A stretch of DNA of 64,000 nucleotides, taken from NCBI GenBank assembly GCA_947623455.1, contig OX392532.1, forward strand, positions 45,077,058 to 45,141,057. Reading direction: 5' to 3'. Origin of the DNA: Mimachlamys varia. Taxonomy: Eukaryota; Mollusca; Bivalvia; Pectinida; Pectinidae. The notes beneath the pieces were generated by a model. The model ran no database searches. It saw nothing but the letters and a program-made list of their open reading frames with translations, and was not told where the DNA came from. Of the stretch, positions 1-11,671 are shown piece after piece; within the stretch, counting starts at the first letter, position 1; each line of letters starts with the position of its first letter. Both the position numbers and the translations under genes were made by a program.

Positions 1-147
1 GGTCACAGGGTTAAAATATGTTTAAATCTGAAGATGTTCTTCTAAATGTCTTACATTAAAAGATATTAGGGGACTTTGGGATTACACTATAATATAAATC
101 AGAGATTAACACCAGGTGAGCGATGCAGGCCCATTGGGCCTCTTGTT
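1..147 (+). mobile_element. HINE/pearl-like element, 3' end (cut by window start)
   Basis: The stretch matches the last ~145 bases of the complete element at 49054-51724, including the late unit with GATGTTCTTCTAAATGTC and the terminal CAGGTGAGCGATGCAGGCCC hairpin ending CTTGTT. Its 5' part lies outside the window. It is non-coding. Confidence 0.85.
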
Positions 148-1051
148 TATACTAACCTGCTATGGAAGTGTACTGATATTGCTGCTCCTGTTTGTGTCCA
201 TGATTTTGTCACAAGTTCAAAGGTTTTCATAATTTGTCACACTATGCAACCATCCCAGACTAGGAAATGAGCTGAATATATCACAACATCCTGTGTAATT
301 TTAACTTAAATTTCCCCACAAAATTCCACCTAAATAGAGATATTGAGTTTGGTTTTCCAACTAAGATGTTGCTAGATAGATTTTAGGTAGAATTTAGGTA
401 GAATTTTATTAAAGGTAAAGTTTTGCTTCAGGCTTTGGTGGAATTAAGACTGATTCTAGGTCTACCTAAAGTCTACCTAGCTATGAGCCTGCGACCTTAG
501 TACTTGGTCGTATGTTCTGGTGTAGGTTGTTTACTCTGTCTCACTCACCCCGCCACAGTATTTGGCCATGGTCGTGGATTTCGGTGAACGTTTTCTGATC
601 CTAATTGCATATTTCCCACAAACCCCTCCCCCCAAAAGGCAGATATCTTCTGCAGAGATAATATTTCAGGATATTAAAGAAGTATTTAGTACATTACTTG
701 GTCGTATGAGGTGGTATGCGGTGATAGTTAAATAATAAAAGCAAACAGGAATTCCAGTTTCTGTTTCTACATAACTGACAGTAGTATTCACACTGTCTTT
801 CTCAAATTCAAAGTATTTATTTGCCTATATTCTTCTCTTTTGACGATAAATTTGACAAGTTATATAATTGTGACATTTTCTTGCAACACATGCTATGGGT
901 TGTGTAATCTTACGGATTGGAAATAAACATGTGAACCGCAAATTACTTTTATTTTAGCATACATTTGCCTTGCGCCGGCGGACCCATGTGGAAACAAAGT
1001 CGTGCGCCATATTCACAATTTATGGGGGATTGACGTCAATCTGAAGTGCTT
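148..1051. other. unassigned non-repetitive stretch
   Basis: No convincing coding exon or known repeat end is visible. Around 965-1040 there is a CG-richer patch with GCGCCGGCGG and GCGCCATATT, which resembles the patch at 4.48 kb. It could be a promoter fragment, but no exon with splice sites follows. The 21-bp array starts directly after it. Confidence 0.4.
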
Positions 1052-3862
1052 AGTACTGCCATAGAATGGGGTAGTTATTAGATAGTATGGCCATAGTATG
1101 GAATAATATTGGGTAGTATTGGGTAACATGGCCGTAGTATGGGGGTTAGTATCGGGTAACATGGCCATAGTATTGGGTAGTATTGGGTAACATGGCTGTA
1201 GTATGGGGGTTAGTATCGGGTAACATGGCCATAGTATTGGGTAGTATTGGGTAACATGGCCGTAGTATGGGGGTTAGTATCGGGTAACATGGCCATAGTA
1301 TTGGGTAGTATTGGGTAACATGGCTGTAGTATTGGGTAGTACTGGCCGTAGTATTGGGTAGTATTGGGTATAATGGCCGTAGTATTGGGTAGTATTGGGT
1401 ATAATGGCCGTAGTATTGGGTAGTATTGGGTATAATGGCCGTAGTTTTGGGTAGTAAATTGGGTGATATGGCCGTAGTATTGGGTAGTATTGGGTATGGC
1501 CGTAGTATTGGGTAGTATGGCTGTAGTATTGGGTAGTATTGGGTAACATGGCTGTAGTATTGGGTAGTACTGGCCGTAGTATTGGGTAGTATTGGGTATA
1601 ATGGCCGTAGTATTGGGTAGTATTGGGTATAATGGCCGTAGTTTTGGGTAGTAAATTGGGTGATATGGCCGTAGTATTGGGTAGTATTGGGTATGGCCGT
1701 AGTATTGGGTAGTATGGGGTAGTATGGGGTAGTATGGGGTAGTATTGGGTATGGCCGTAGTATTGGGTAGTATGGGGTAGTATTGGGTAATATGGCCGTA
1801 GTATTGGTTAGTATGGGGTAGTATTGGGTAATATGGCCGTAGTATTGGGTAGTATTGGGTAGTATTGGGTATGGCCGTAGTATTGGGTAGTATGGGGTAG
1901 TATTGGGTAATATGGCCGTAGTATTGGGTAGTATGGGGTAGTATTGGGTAATATGGCCGTAGTATTGGGTAATATGGCCGTAGTATTGGGTAATATGGCC
2001 GTAGTATTGGGTAGTATGGGGTAGTATTGGGTAGTATGGCCGTAGTATTGGGTAATATGGCCGTAGTATTGGGTAGTATGGGGTAGTATTGGGTTATATG
2101 GCCGTAGGATTGGGTAATATGGCCGTAGTATTGGGTAGTATAGGGTAGTATTGGGTAGTATGGCCGTAGTATTGGGTAGTATTGGGTATGGCCGTAGTAT
2201 TGGGTCAGTATGGGATAGTATTTGGTAATATGGCCGTAGTATTGGGTAGTATGACCGTAGTATTGGGTAGTATTGGGTAATATGGCCGTAGTATTGGGTA
2301 GTATGGGGTAATATGGCCGTAGTATTGGGTAGTATGGGGTAGTATGGCCGTAGTATTGGGTAGTATGGCTGTAGTATTGGGTAGTATGGCTGTAGTATTG
2401 GGTAGTATGGCCGTAGTATTGGGTAGTACGGCTGTAGTATCGGGTAGTATGGCTGTAGTATTGGGTAGTATGGCTGTAGTATTGGGTAGTATGGGGTAGT
2501 ATGGCTGTAGTATGGCTGTAGTATGGCTGTAGTATGGGGTAGTATTGGGTAGTGTGGCCGTAGTATTGGGTAGTATGGCTGTAGTATTGGGTAGTATGGG
2601 GTAGTATGGGGTAGTATGGCTGTAGTATTGGGTAGTATGGCTGTAGTATTGGGTAGTATGGCTGTAGTATTGGGTAGTATGGGGTAGTATGGGGTAGTAT
2701 TGGGTAGTATGGCCGTAGTATTGGGTAGTATGGCTGTAGTATTGGGTAGTATGGCTGTAGTATCGGGTAGTATGGCTGTAGTATGGGGTAGTATTGGGTA
2801 GTATGGCCGTAGTATTGGGTAGTATGGCTGTAGTATTGGGTAGTATGGCCGTAGTATTGGGTAGTATGGCTGTAGTATTGGGTAGTATGGCTGTAGTATT
2901 GGGTAGTATGGGGTAGTATGGGGTAGTATTGGGTAGTATTGGGTAGTATGGCTGTAGTATTGGGTAGTATGGCCGTAGTATTGGGTAGTATGGCTGTAGT
3001 ATTGGGTAGTATGGCTGTAGTATTGGGTAGTATGGCCGTAGTATGGGGTAGTATGGGGTAGTATGGCCGTAGTATTGGGTAGTATGGCTGTAGTATTGGG
3101 TAGTATGGCTGTAGTATTGGGTAGTATGGGGTAGTATTGGGTAGTATGGCCGTAGTATTGGGTAGTATGGCTGTAGTATTGGGTAGTATGGCTGTAGTAT
3201 TGGGTAGTATGGGGTAGTATGGCTGTAGTATGGCTGTAGTATGGGGTAGTATTGGGTAGTGTGGCCGTAGTATTGGGTAGTATGGCTGTAGTATTGGGTA
3301 GTATTGGGTAGTATGGGGTAGTATGGGGTAGTATGGCTGTAGTATGGCTGTAGTATGGGGTAGTATTGGGTAGTGTGGCCGTAGTATTGGGTAGTATGGC
3401 TGTAGTATGGGGTAGTATTGGGTAGTATGGCTGTAGTATTGGGTAGTATGGCTGTAGTATTGGGTAGTATGGCTGTAGTATTGGGTAGTATGGCTGTAGT
3501 ATTGGGTAGTATTGGGTCAGTATGGCTGTAGTATTGGGTACTATGGCCGTAGTATTGGGTAGTATGGCTGAAGTATTGGGTAGTATGGCTGTAGTATTGG
3601 GTAGTATGGCTGTAGTATTGGGTAGTATTGGGTAGTATTGGGTATGGCCGTAGTATTGGGTCAGTATGGGGTAGTATTGGGTAATATGGCTGTAGTATTG
3701 GGTAGTATGGCTGTAGTATTGGGTAGTATGGCTGTAGTATTGGGTAGTATGGCTGTAGTATGGGGTAGTATTGGGTAGTATTGGGTAGTATTGGGTATGG
3801 CCGTAGTATTGGGTCAGTATGGGGTAGTATTGGGTAATATGGCTGTAGTATTGGGTAGTATC
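1052..3862 (+). repeat. 21-bp satellite array, copy 1
   Basis: This is a tandem array of a unit close to GTATTGGGTAGTATGGCYGTA (21 bp), mixed with shortened units lacking GGCYGTA. The + strand is G/T-rich and almost free of C outside GGCC/GGCT. Because 21 is divisible by 3, long open frames with a 7-residue period (GSMAVVL) appear by construction and should not be read as genes. Shorter variants (TATTGGGTAGTATTGGG) dominate the left third; the full 21-bp form is commoner to the right. Confidence 0.95.
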
Positions 3863-4430
3863 ATCTTTTCTTCATGCACCGTTTTTCCTGCTATATAATC
3901 TATGTAATGCCATTCTTTTAATATCACTTGTTTCCAGGTGGATTTCGGTTAATATCACTTTTTTTGACACAAACGTAAGTTTGAGTCATTGGTATTACCC
4001 TGGGAGGTAGGCGACAAAATCTACGATGCCCTCTGGCGGACACTTCGTTTTGACCAATCACAACATTGCTCTACAGTAACTCCGTTATTTTATGCAGTAA
4101 ATATATGTTAAAACTTGTTCAACTTCATGATAGAAAAAAAAGTTCAGTAAATTTGTGCTATCAAAAAAAATCAGCTTTTAGTTCGTAGTATTTTTGAAGC
4201 GAACAGGACAACGATTGTCTTTTTTACAATTTCTCGTCTTGGCTCAAGCTACCATTGCCACTTCACAAACATATGTAATCGCAAAAGAAAATAGTTCCTT
4301 TTCTTGCTGACGGAAAAGTCACGCTTTCGTTTCGTAAAATATATGACAAAGCAGTAGAACATCATTTACAAATTGCATGTTCAGAGTTATGTAATTTGGA
4401 ATTATTCTATCGAGGTTGCGTAACACATGT
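3863..4430. other. unassigned sequence upstream of the candidate promoter
   Basis: AT-rich single-copy-looking sequence with poly-A and poly-T tracts. No open frame with protein-like composition and no terminal repeat was recognised. It may be upstream regulatory sequence of the candidate transcription unit at 4.43 kb. Confidence 0.35.
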
Positions 4431-4561
4431 GCGCGTTGCATTTCCCGCGGAACGATATCCCCCTATCCGCTTTTCTCTGGCGCCATATTGCTGTTTACCT
4501 GTGACCCGGAAGAAAAATCTACTTTCCCTCAAGCTCTTTTGCATCATCGACATCTAGAAAC
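4431..4561 (+). promoter_or_regulatory. candidate promoter and non-coding first exon
   Basis: A CG-enriched patch contains GGCGCCATATTG and ACCCGGAAG. The latter matches an ETS/GABP-type core, and GCCATATTG resembles a YY1-type motif. It is followed by a pyrimidine-rich stretch (CTACTTTCCCTC) like the start of TOP-type transcripts. About 50 bases later a good splice donor AAAC|GTAAGT follows, with GT at 4562. No ATG lies between the pyrimidine tract and the donor, so exon 1 would be untranslated. The orientation fits a terminal exon at 6206. This is inference from motifs; no product is assigned. Confidence 0.4.
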
Positions 4562-6205
4562 GTAAGTGTTGAATTTCTCGGTCTCATGTTACTAGACAGG
4601 TTATAGATTTTTTGTAAGTTTCAACAGAATGTCGTTGTTATTTTGTACATTTGAAATCACCAATCCAGCATCCTTTTGTGTCCGCCATCTTTCAGTTATG
4701 TCAACAAAATAAAAGGAAGATAAGTAACCCTAGATCTCGGACTGTCAGATGTGTCGTTCTTTAAAATATGTACTTGCATATGATTTGTGAAGTTTGTATA
4801 TAAAGACCCTGGTATAAAAGTCAATATCACGGTGACGGCATACACAGTGCAGTACGCATAACACGATTGTTGTTTGTTTACAAGTTAAAAACGTAACGAC
4901 TTTAGCCCTAATTTCCCACTCTATTGAGTTTCGAAATGTCAAATGGACTGCTGTATACTTACGATAGCCTTTTAGAACTATATATTATATGCTTTTACAG
5001 AATGCATATCGGAAGTTTTCGCTTTTACCGTGACTGTCAGTTTTAATTTGATCCTCTTCACGGATGGTCAAAGGGCAGTAACAACATTTTGCAATAGAAA
5101 TGAAGGAAGTGGTATATCTATCGACTGATTGCTGAATTTAACCAAAGATATTAAAGGAAATGGAAATCATATATTCCCACTTTTACAGTGTGTTTTGAAC
5201 AACTTTTTGATTCATTTTTTTTATCCAGTTGCATGACAATTTGACAAAATTATGTCCACCATTTCATTTCAGTTAAAAAGCTATGCAAAAAAAAATTATA
5301 ACAACAAAAAACATAATGTATTGATGTAATAGGAACAACTGTAATAACATTTCTTTAATAACATATTAGTCGTAATCTCGGACAATTTTGTAATACAAAA
5401 ATAAACCGAAATTGATGGCTGTTGTTTTAGTTGTGTTATCGTTCTCTGTAGGAAATCATCTGCAGCTTGAGGATAACAAATAATAACATGTAACATATTA
5501 GGTCTAGTAACATACTTTGACACTATATAACCACTTCTTAATATCAAATACATTTGGGTTGTAATATTCAATAAGACAGTTAAATGGTGAACTTCGCCGC
5601 TGTTCTTTTAACTTTTTTTGCAAATTTTTCCCCCTGGATGATTGAATGTCTTAGACCTGTTCAGACTGTTTTCTTTTTAAAAATGTACATGTTGATAGGA
5701 ATGATCTCCCATTAGGTGCATTCAAATGAAAAAACAAAAGGCGTGTTCGATCAGTACAATTTTTTTACCGATGGTCAATTAAAATGAATGAAACACAATC
5801 GATTGTCGCAATCTGCAAGTGTATATCAACTGATCAAAAAATGATTATGACAACCCGGTTCATCGTAAATGCATTTTTCTTTTGAAGGCCCAAAATTCGT
5901 AACTTTCGGCAAAACTTGAGGCGAAAATCAAGCCTAATAGTAATAACTTATTATATTTATAGATTTAGTTAAGATTAAGTAATAACTGATATCAGCAATA
6001 TTCAAGATGAATTCTTATGTGGTTACCGGTACAGCAGCAGTTGAAACTCAGTATCTACATCAACCTAGATTATGTGACAGATATGTTGTATGATGTAAAC
6101 CATCGTTATATTACAAACCTGGTAATCTATATGAAATTAAATGGAAACATGTCTTTTCTGTCTTGTCTTCTGTATCAGTTAATAATATTTTCATTTAATT
6201 TACAG
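4562..6205 (+). other. candidate intron of the small transcription unit
   Basis: AT-rich sequence between the donor at 4562 and the acceptor ending TTTACAG at 6205. A possible internal acceptor (CTTTTACAG, near 5000) is present, but no convincing internal exon was identified. The right part contains a truncated MITE (5886-6058). Confidence 0.3.
5886..6058 (+). repeat. truncated MITE, relative of the element at 45597
   Basis: It starts AAGGCCCAAAATTCGTAACTT and matches the left part of the complete TIR element at 45597-45995. Shared landmarks include CGAAAATCAAGCC, TATAGATTTAGTT and CAATATTCAAGATGAAT. The right half and right TIR are missing. Confidence 0.75.
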
Positions 6206-6560
6206 GTGACAAGTTGACAACAGCCATGGAACCACATTGAGAAAGAGCTTCGAGCTCGAGGGCGACAACAAAATGAAATACAGAAATGCCAAATGGACAG
6301 TTTAAGAAATCCACAACTGTAACTTTTTCAGCAAACTTCATTATATAAAATTAATATTTACATTACTAGGAGCAATTCAGGAAAGTGTTACATAATCTGC
6401 CAATTTCATACTTAAACAAATTAATAGATAATGAAAGATGTTTGCATTCTTGAGATGATCTTGAGAAATTGACAGATTCTGACATGAAAACAAAGCTCTG
6501 ATTTTAACTGTTACTTGATGTTATTTATTGCTAAATGTGAAAATAAAGTGTATGGTTCAT
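6206..6560 (+). other. candidate terminal exon with polyadenylation signal
   Basis: A polypyrimidine-poor but usable acceptor (ATTTACAG) precedes 6206. An AATAAA hexamer at 6543-6548 is followed by a GT-rich stretch typical of a downstream element. All three frames close early: VTS stop, stop at once, or DKLTTAMEPH stop. The exon is therefore mostly 3' UTR or belongs to a non-coding RNA. With the promoter-like patch at 4.43 kb it would form a ~2.1-kb unit. A host or homologue could not be recognised. Confidence 0.35.
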
Positions 6561-6653
6561 GTATTGATGTTGTTTGTTTCTTCAAAGTTATAGCCATTCA
6601 TTTGAATTTATGAATTCTAAAAATAACATCATTATATATGCATCTTAATTAAG

Positions 6654-6891
6654 TTGGTTTGGTTTATTTTGTTTTGCGTCCTGTTAACAGCCAGGTTCAT
6701 TTAAGGACGTGCCAGGTTTTGAAGGTGGAGGAAAGCCTGAGTACCCGGAGAAAAACCACCAACCTATGGTCAGTACTAGTACTTGTACCTTGCAACTGCC
6801 CTACGTGGGATTTGAACTCGCAACCCAGAGGTGGAGGGCTAGTGGTAGAATGTCGGAACACCTTAATTAACCCCAGGGCCACCACAGCCCC
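6654..6891 (-). mobile_element. tRNA-derived SINE
   Basis: On the minus strand it begins GGGGCTGTGGTGGCC and continues through CATTCTACCACTAGCCC to a box-B-like GAGTTCAAATCCC. It ends in a 3' tail with CTGTTAACAGGACGCAAAAC. The copy at 26459 (+) has the same order. The box A region is disrupted by extra bases. The segment CACGTCCTTAAATGAACC near its 3' end is the empty target site of the DNA transposon at 26624. Confidence 0.85.
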
Positions 6892-7723
6892 TTTCTTAAT
6901 TATAAATAGTGATTATGTAATCTTATAACTATTTGCTAATAAATGTTGCAATGCAGACTGAATAGCATTTGGAGGGATGACTAGTCGGGAATGACTGGAG
7001 GCAGTGAAAAGAACACTACTGTTGAAAATAATTGGCTACTGGCTACTGTGCAAGTCTATGCAGTGGAAGGTGCCAAGACGTAATGTCATCATTCACTGTG
7101 TGACGTCATCCCAATGAAATTCATAGTTGTTTTCGTATTGAAAACAACTATAAAACAGTAAAACACAAACACTTATTTGATCTGAAAACTGAAACAAACC
7201 CCAGGTTGTAAACAGTTTGGAAAAAGGGACTAATTCCTTTTAGTAAAATAAGTTTTGGTAAAAATGCCTCTGCCATATTGAATTGCCCTGTACCTAGTGC
7301 TTAATTTGAATCGCCTGTCTATAAACTAGGATTCAGATCATTTTCTATAATATAATATGGACATATACTGGTCCAATTCGTTTGTGTCTTCAGTACTTTC
7401 AGTACTTTGATTTTTGGCCACTGTCACACAAAAATTACAGGTCAATGTTTGAAATAATTTCAAATAAATGCCCCGGGGACCTGAAATCGCTATGTAAACA
7501 ACGCCGTGGTCAGCTGCGTCTCTTTCACACCTACCTAATCACTGCAGTAATAGTCGAACAATAGATTGACTTGGCATACCGGAGCAAAGATTACACCTTT
7601 GGGTGAGGGAAGCCATACTTTTGTAATCTTATCTAACGCCATGTGTGATCTAATGTGTTCCTAACACAAGTTCTATTTTTCATTTTAGCTAATGTTCACG
7701 TAAAATGCAAAGATATCGTCTTA
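6892..7723. other. unassigned sequence between SINE and satellite
   Basis: No coding exon, element terminus or tandem repeat is evident. One TGACGTCA core occurs near 7100. The 21-bp array begins at its right edge. Confidence 0.4.
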
Positions 7724-10700
7724 TGGGTCAGTATGGCTGTAGTATTGGGTCAGTATGGCCGTAGTATTGGGTAGTATGGCTGTAGTATTGGGTAGTATGG
7801 CTGTAGTATTGGGTAGTATTGGTTAGTATTGGGTAGTATTGGTTAGTATTGGGTAGTATGGCCGTAGTATTGGGTAGTATTGGGTAGTATTGGGTAGTAT
7901 GGCTGTAGTATTGGGTCAGTATGGCTGTAGTATTGGGTAGTATGGGGTAGTATTGGGTAGTATGGCTGTAGTATTGGGTAGTATTGGTTAGTATTGGGTA
8001 GTATGGCTGTAGTATTGGGTAGTATGGCTGTAGTATTGGGTAGTATGGCTGTAGTATTGGGTAGTATGGCTGTAGTATTGGGTAGTATGGCTGTAGTATT
8101 GGGTAATATGGCCGTAGTATTGGGTAGTATGGCTGTAGTATTGGGTAGTATGGCTGTAGTATTGGGTAGTATGGCTGTAGTATTGGGTAGTATGGCTGTA
8201 GTATTGGGTAGTATTGGTTAGTATTGGGTAGTATGGCCGTAGTATTGGGTAGTATTGGGTAGTATGGGGTAGTATTGGGTAGTATGGCTGTAGTATTGGG
8301 TAGTATGGCTGTAGTATTGGGTAGTATGGCTGTAGTATTGGGTAGTATTGGTTAGTATTGGGTAGTATGGCCGTAGTATTGGGTAGTATTGGGTAGTATG
8401 GCTGTAGTATTGGGTCAGTATGGCTGTAGTATTGGGTAGTATGGGGTAGTATTGGGTAGTATTGGGTAGTATTGGGTAGTATTGGGTAGTATGGCTGTAG
8501 TATTGGGTAGTATTGGGTAGTATGGCTGTAGTATTGGGTAGTATGGCTGTAGTATTGGGTAGTATTGGGTAATATGGCCGTAGTATTGGGTAGTATGGCC
8601 GTAGTATTGGGTAGTATTGAGTAGTATGGCTGTAGTATTGGGTAGTATTGGGTAGTATGGGGTAGTATGGCTGTAGTATCGGGTAGTATGGGGTAGTATT
8701 GGGTAGTATGGCTGTAGTATTGGGTAGTATGGCTGTAGTATTGAGTAGTATGGCCGTATTATTGGGTAGTATGGCTGTAGTATTGGGTTGTATGGCTGTA
8801 GTATTGGGTAGTATGGCCGTAGTATTGGGTAGTATGGCTGTAGCATTGGGTAGTATGGCTGTAGTATTGGGTAGTATGGCCGTAGTATTGGGTAGTATGG
8901 CTGTAGCATTGGGTAGTATGGCTGTAGTATTGGGTAGTATGGCCGTAGTATTGGGTAGTATGGCTGTAGTATTGGGTAGTATGGCTGTAGTATTGGGTCA
9001 GTATGGCTGTAGTATTGGGTAGTGTGGCCGTAGTATTGGGTAGTATGGCTGTAGTATTGGGTAGTATGGCTGTTGTATTGGGTCAGTATGGCTGTAGTAT
9101 GGGGTAGTATGGCTGTAGTATTGGGTAGTATGGCTGTAGTATTGGGTAGTATGGCCGTAGTATTGGGTAGTATGGCCGTAGTATTGGGTAGTATGGGGTA
9201 GTATTGGGTAGTATTGGGTAGTATGGGGTAGTATTGGGTAGTATGGCTGTAGTATTGGGTAGTATGGCTGTAGAATTGGGTAGTATGGCCGTAGTATGGG
9301 GTAGTATGGCTGTAGTATTGGGTAGTATGGCCGTAGTATTGGGTAGTATGGCTGTAGTATTGGGTAGTATGGCTGTAGTATTGGGTAGTATGGCCGAAGT
9401 ATTGGGTAGTATGGCCGTAGTATTAGGTAGTATTGGGTAGTATGGCTGTAGTATTGGGTAGTATGGCTGTAGTATTGGGTAGTATGGCCGTAGTATTGGG
9501 TAGTATGGCTGTAGTATTGGGTAGTATGGCTGTAGTATTGGGTAGTATGGCTGTAGTATTGGGTAGTATGGCTGTAGTATTGGGTAGTATGGCCGTAGTA
9601 TTGGGTAGTATGGCCGTAGTATTGGGTAGTATGGCTGTAGTATTGGGTAGTATGGCTGTAGTATTGGGTAGTATGGCCGAAGTATTGGGTAGTATGGCCG
9701 TAGTATTAGGTAGTATTGGGTAGTATGGCTGTAGTATTGGGTAGTATGGCTGTAGTATTGGGTAGTATGGCCGTAGTATTGGGTAGTATGGCTGTAGTAT
9801 TGGGTAGTATGGCTGTAGTATTGGGTAGTATGGCTGTAGTATTGGGTAGTATGGCTGTAGTATTGGGTAGTATGGCCGTAGTATTGGGTAGTATGGCCGT
9901 AGTATTGGGTAGTATTGCTGTAGTATTGGGTAGTATGGCCGTAGTATTGGGTAGTATGGCTGTAGTATTGGGTCAGTATGGCTGTAGTATTGGGTACTAT
10001 GGGGTAGTACGTATGGCCGTAGTATTAGGTAGTATGGGGTAGTATTGGGTAGTATGGCTGTAGTATTGGGTAGTATGGCTGTAGTATTGGGTAGTATGGG
10101 GTAGTATGGCCGTAGTATTGAGTAGTATGGCTGTAGTATTGGGTAGTATGGCCGTAGTATTGGGTAGTATGGCCGTAGTATTGGGTAGTATGGCTGTAGT
10201 ATTGGGTAGTATGGGGTAGTATTGGGAAGTATGGCTGTAGTATTGGGTAGTATGGCTGTAGTATTGGGTAGTATGGCTGTAGTATTGGGTAGTATGGCCG
10301 TAGTATTGGGTAGTATGGCTGTAGTATTGGGTAGTATGGCTGTAGTATTGGGTAGTATGGCCGTAGTATTGGGTAGTATGGCCGTAGTATTAGGTAGTAT
10401 GGGGTAGTATTGGGTAGTATGGCTGTAGTATTGGGTAGTATGGCTGTAGTATTGGGTAGTATGGCCCTAATATTGGGTAGTATGGCTGTAGTATTGGGTC
10501 AGTATGGCTGTAGTATTGGGTACTATGGCCGTAGTATTGGGTAATATGGCTGTAGTATTGGGTAGTATGGCTGTAGTATTGGGTAGTATGGGGTAGTATG
10601 GCTGTAGTATTGGGTAGTATGGCCGTAGTATTGGGAAGTATGGCTGTAGTATTGGTTAGTATTGGGTAGTATAGCTGTAGTATTGGGTAGTATGTCTGTA

Positions 10701-11074
10701 GTATTGGGTATATGTCTGTAGTATTGGGTAGTATGGCTGTAGTATTGGGTAGTATGGCTGTAGTATGGCCGTAGTATTGGGTAATATTGGGTAATATGGC
10801 CGTAGTATTGGGTAGTATTTGGTAGTATATGGCTGTAGAATAGGGTAGTATGGGGTAGTATTGGGTAGTATGGGGTAGTATTGGGTAGTATATGGCCGTA
10901 GTATGGCTGTAGTATGGAGTAGAATGGCTGTAGTATGGCTGTAAGTATTGAGTAGTATGGCCGTAGTATTAGGTAGTATGGCTGTAGTATGGAGTTGTAT
11001 TGGGTAGTATGGCTGTAGTATGGAGTAGTATTGGGTAGTATGGCTGTAGTATGGCTGTAAGTATTGGGCAGTGT
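7724..11074 (+). repeat. 21-bp satellite array, copy 2
   Basis: Same unit and same orientation as the array at 1052-3862, but more homogeneous: from about 8.7 to 10.6 kb most units are full 21-mers. Segments around 9234-9440 and 9433-9723 are near-duplicates of one another, showing local higher-order copying. The array decays toward its right end (10.65-11.07 kb). It ends about 110 bases before the loop exon of the transporter gene. Its open frames are periodic artefacts. Confidence 0.95.
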
Positions 11075-11104
11075 AATTTAGACGCACCCATTAGGGCTCT
11101 TGTT
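11075..11104 (+). mobile_element. degenerate HINE-like 3' terminus abutting the satellite
   Basis: ACGCACCCATTAGGGCTCTTGTTT resembles the standard GCAGGCCCATTGGGCCTCTTGTT terminus with a weakened stem. It suggests the 21-bp array may be the internal tandem block of a HINE-type element, but no matching 5' end was found near 7.72 kb. Confidence 0.45.
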
Positions 11105-11182
11105 TAACCATCGGATATCTGTGAAGTAAAAAATAATGTGGTGATTCTGCATCATAAATGAATATCCAATTTTTGTTAATAG

Positions 11183-11671
11183 AAGGAGTACAAATGAGAA
11201 GATTATAGATGGTGAAGAGGAAGCTTTGACTATGGACATGTCTAAACCCGAGGATAGACTCGATGCTGAGGAAGACTATTCACAGTCAATATTGTCAGCA
11301 GAGAATGTTCACTGTGAATCAGAGGCAGCAACTTACCAGAGAGAGGCTCAGACTGGGAACCTTGGAATTCTTAGGAAGGAATTACAACCTGAGTTTTCAC
11401 AGGATCATAGAAGAAAAAGCCTATCTTTGTGTCATATACCAGAAGATAGGTTGAAACATAATGAACATTTTGTGACAGATGTGGCACAGATTTCTAAGTC
11501 AAGTCATGAACTGAACAAACCTAAGACTGAAAGTTTAGATGATAAATTTGGAAGTGTTCTATTGACAGGAGATGTAGAAGATCCCAAGTGTGATGGAAGA
11601 GAGCAACTTGAGGGAAAGTCATCTGCATGTTGTAGTTTTATAAAAAACACAAACATGGTGACCCTGTTCAG
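11183..11671 (+). CDS. MFS transporter, central loop exon (TM6-TM7 linker)
   Basis: This is the first exon of the transporter gene that I can see in the window. It follows an acceptor ending TTAATAG (a second AG lies 3 bases on) and is open from end to end. It encodes a hydrophilic, acid- and serine-rich stretch of about 162 residues without membrane segments, as expected for the large cytosolic linker between the two six-helix halves of an MFS protein. It ends ...ACCCTGTTCAG|GTAAAC with two bases of a split codon. The next exon (24615) supplies the third base, giving Arg, and continues straight into TM7. A stop lies directly after the donor if the intron is read through. The linker is not conserved enough to identify alone; the phase match and position make the call. 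The N-terminal half is not visible between 1 and 11182. Confidence 0.7.

Noticed and set aside
7994..10407. Long open frames encoding GSMAVVL repeats
   Set aside because: A 21-bp period keeps frames open automatically; there is no start context, no splice site and no non-repeat part.
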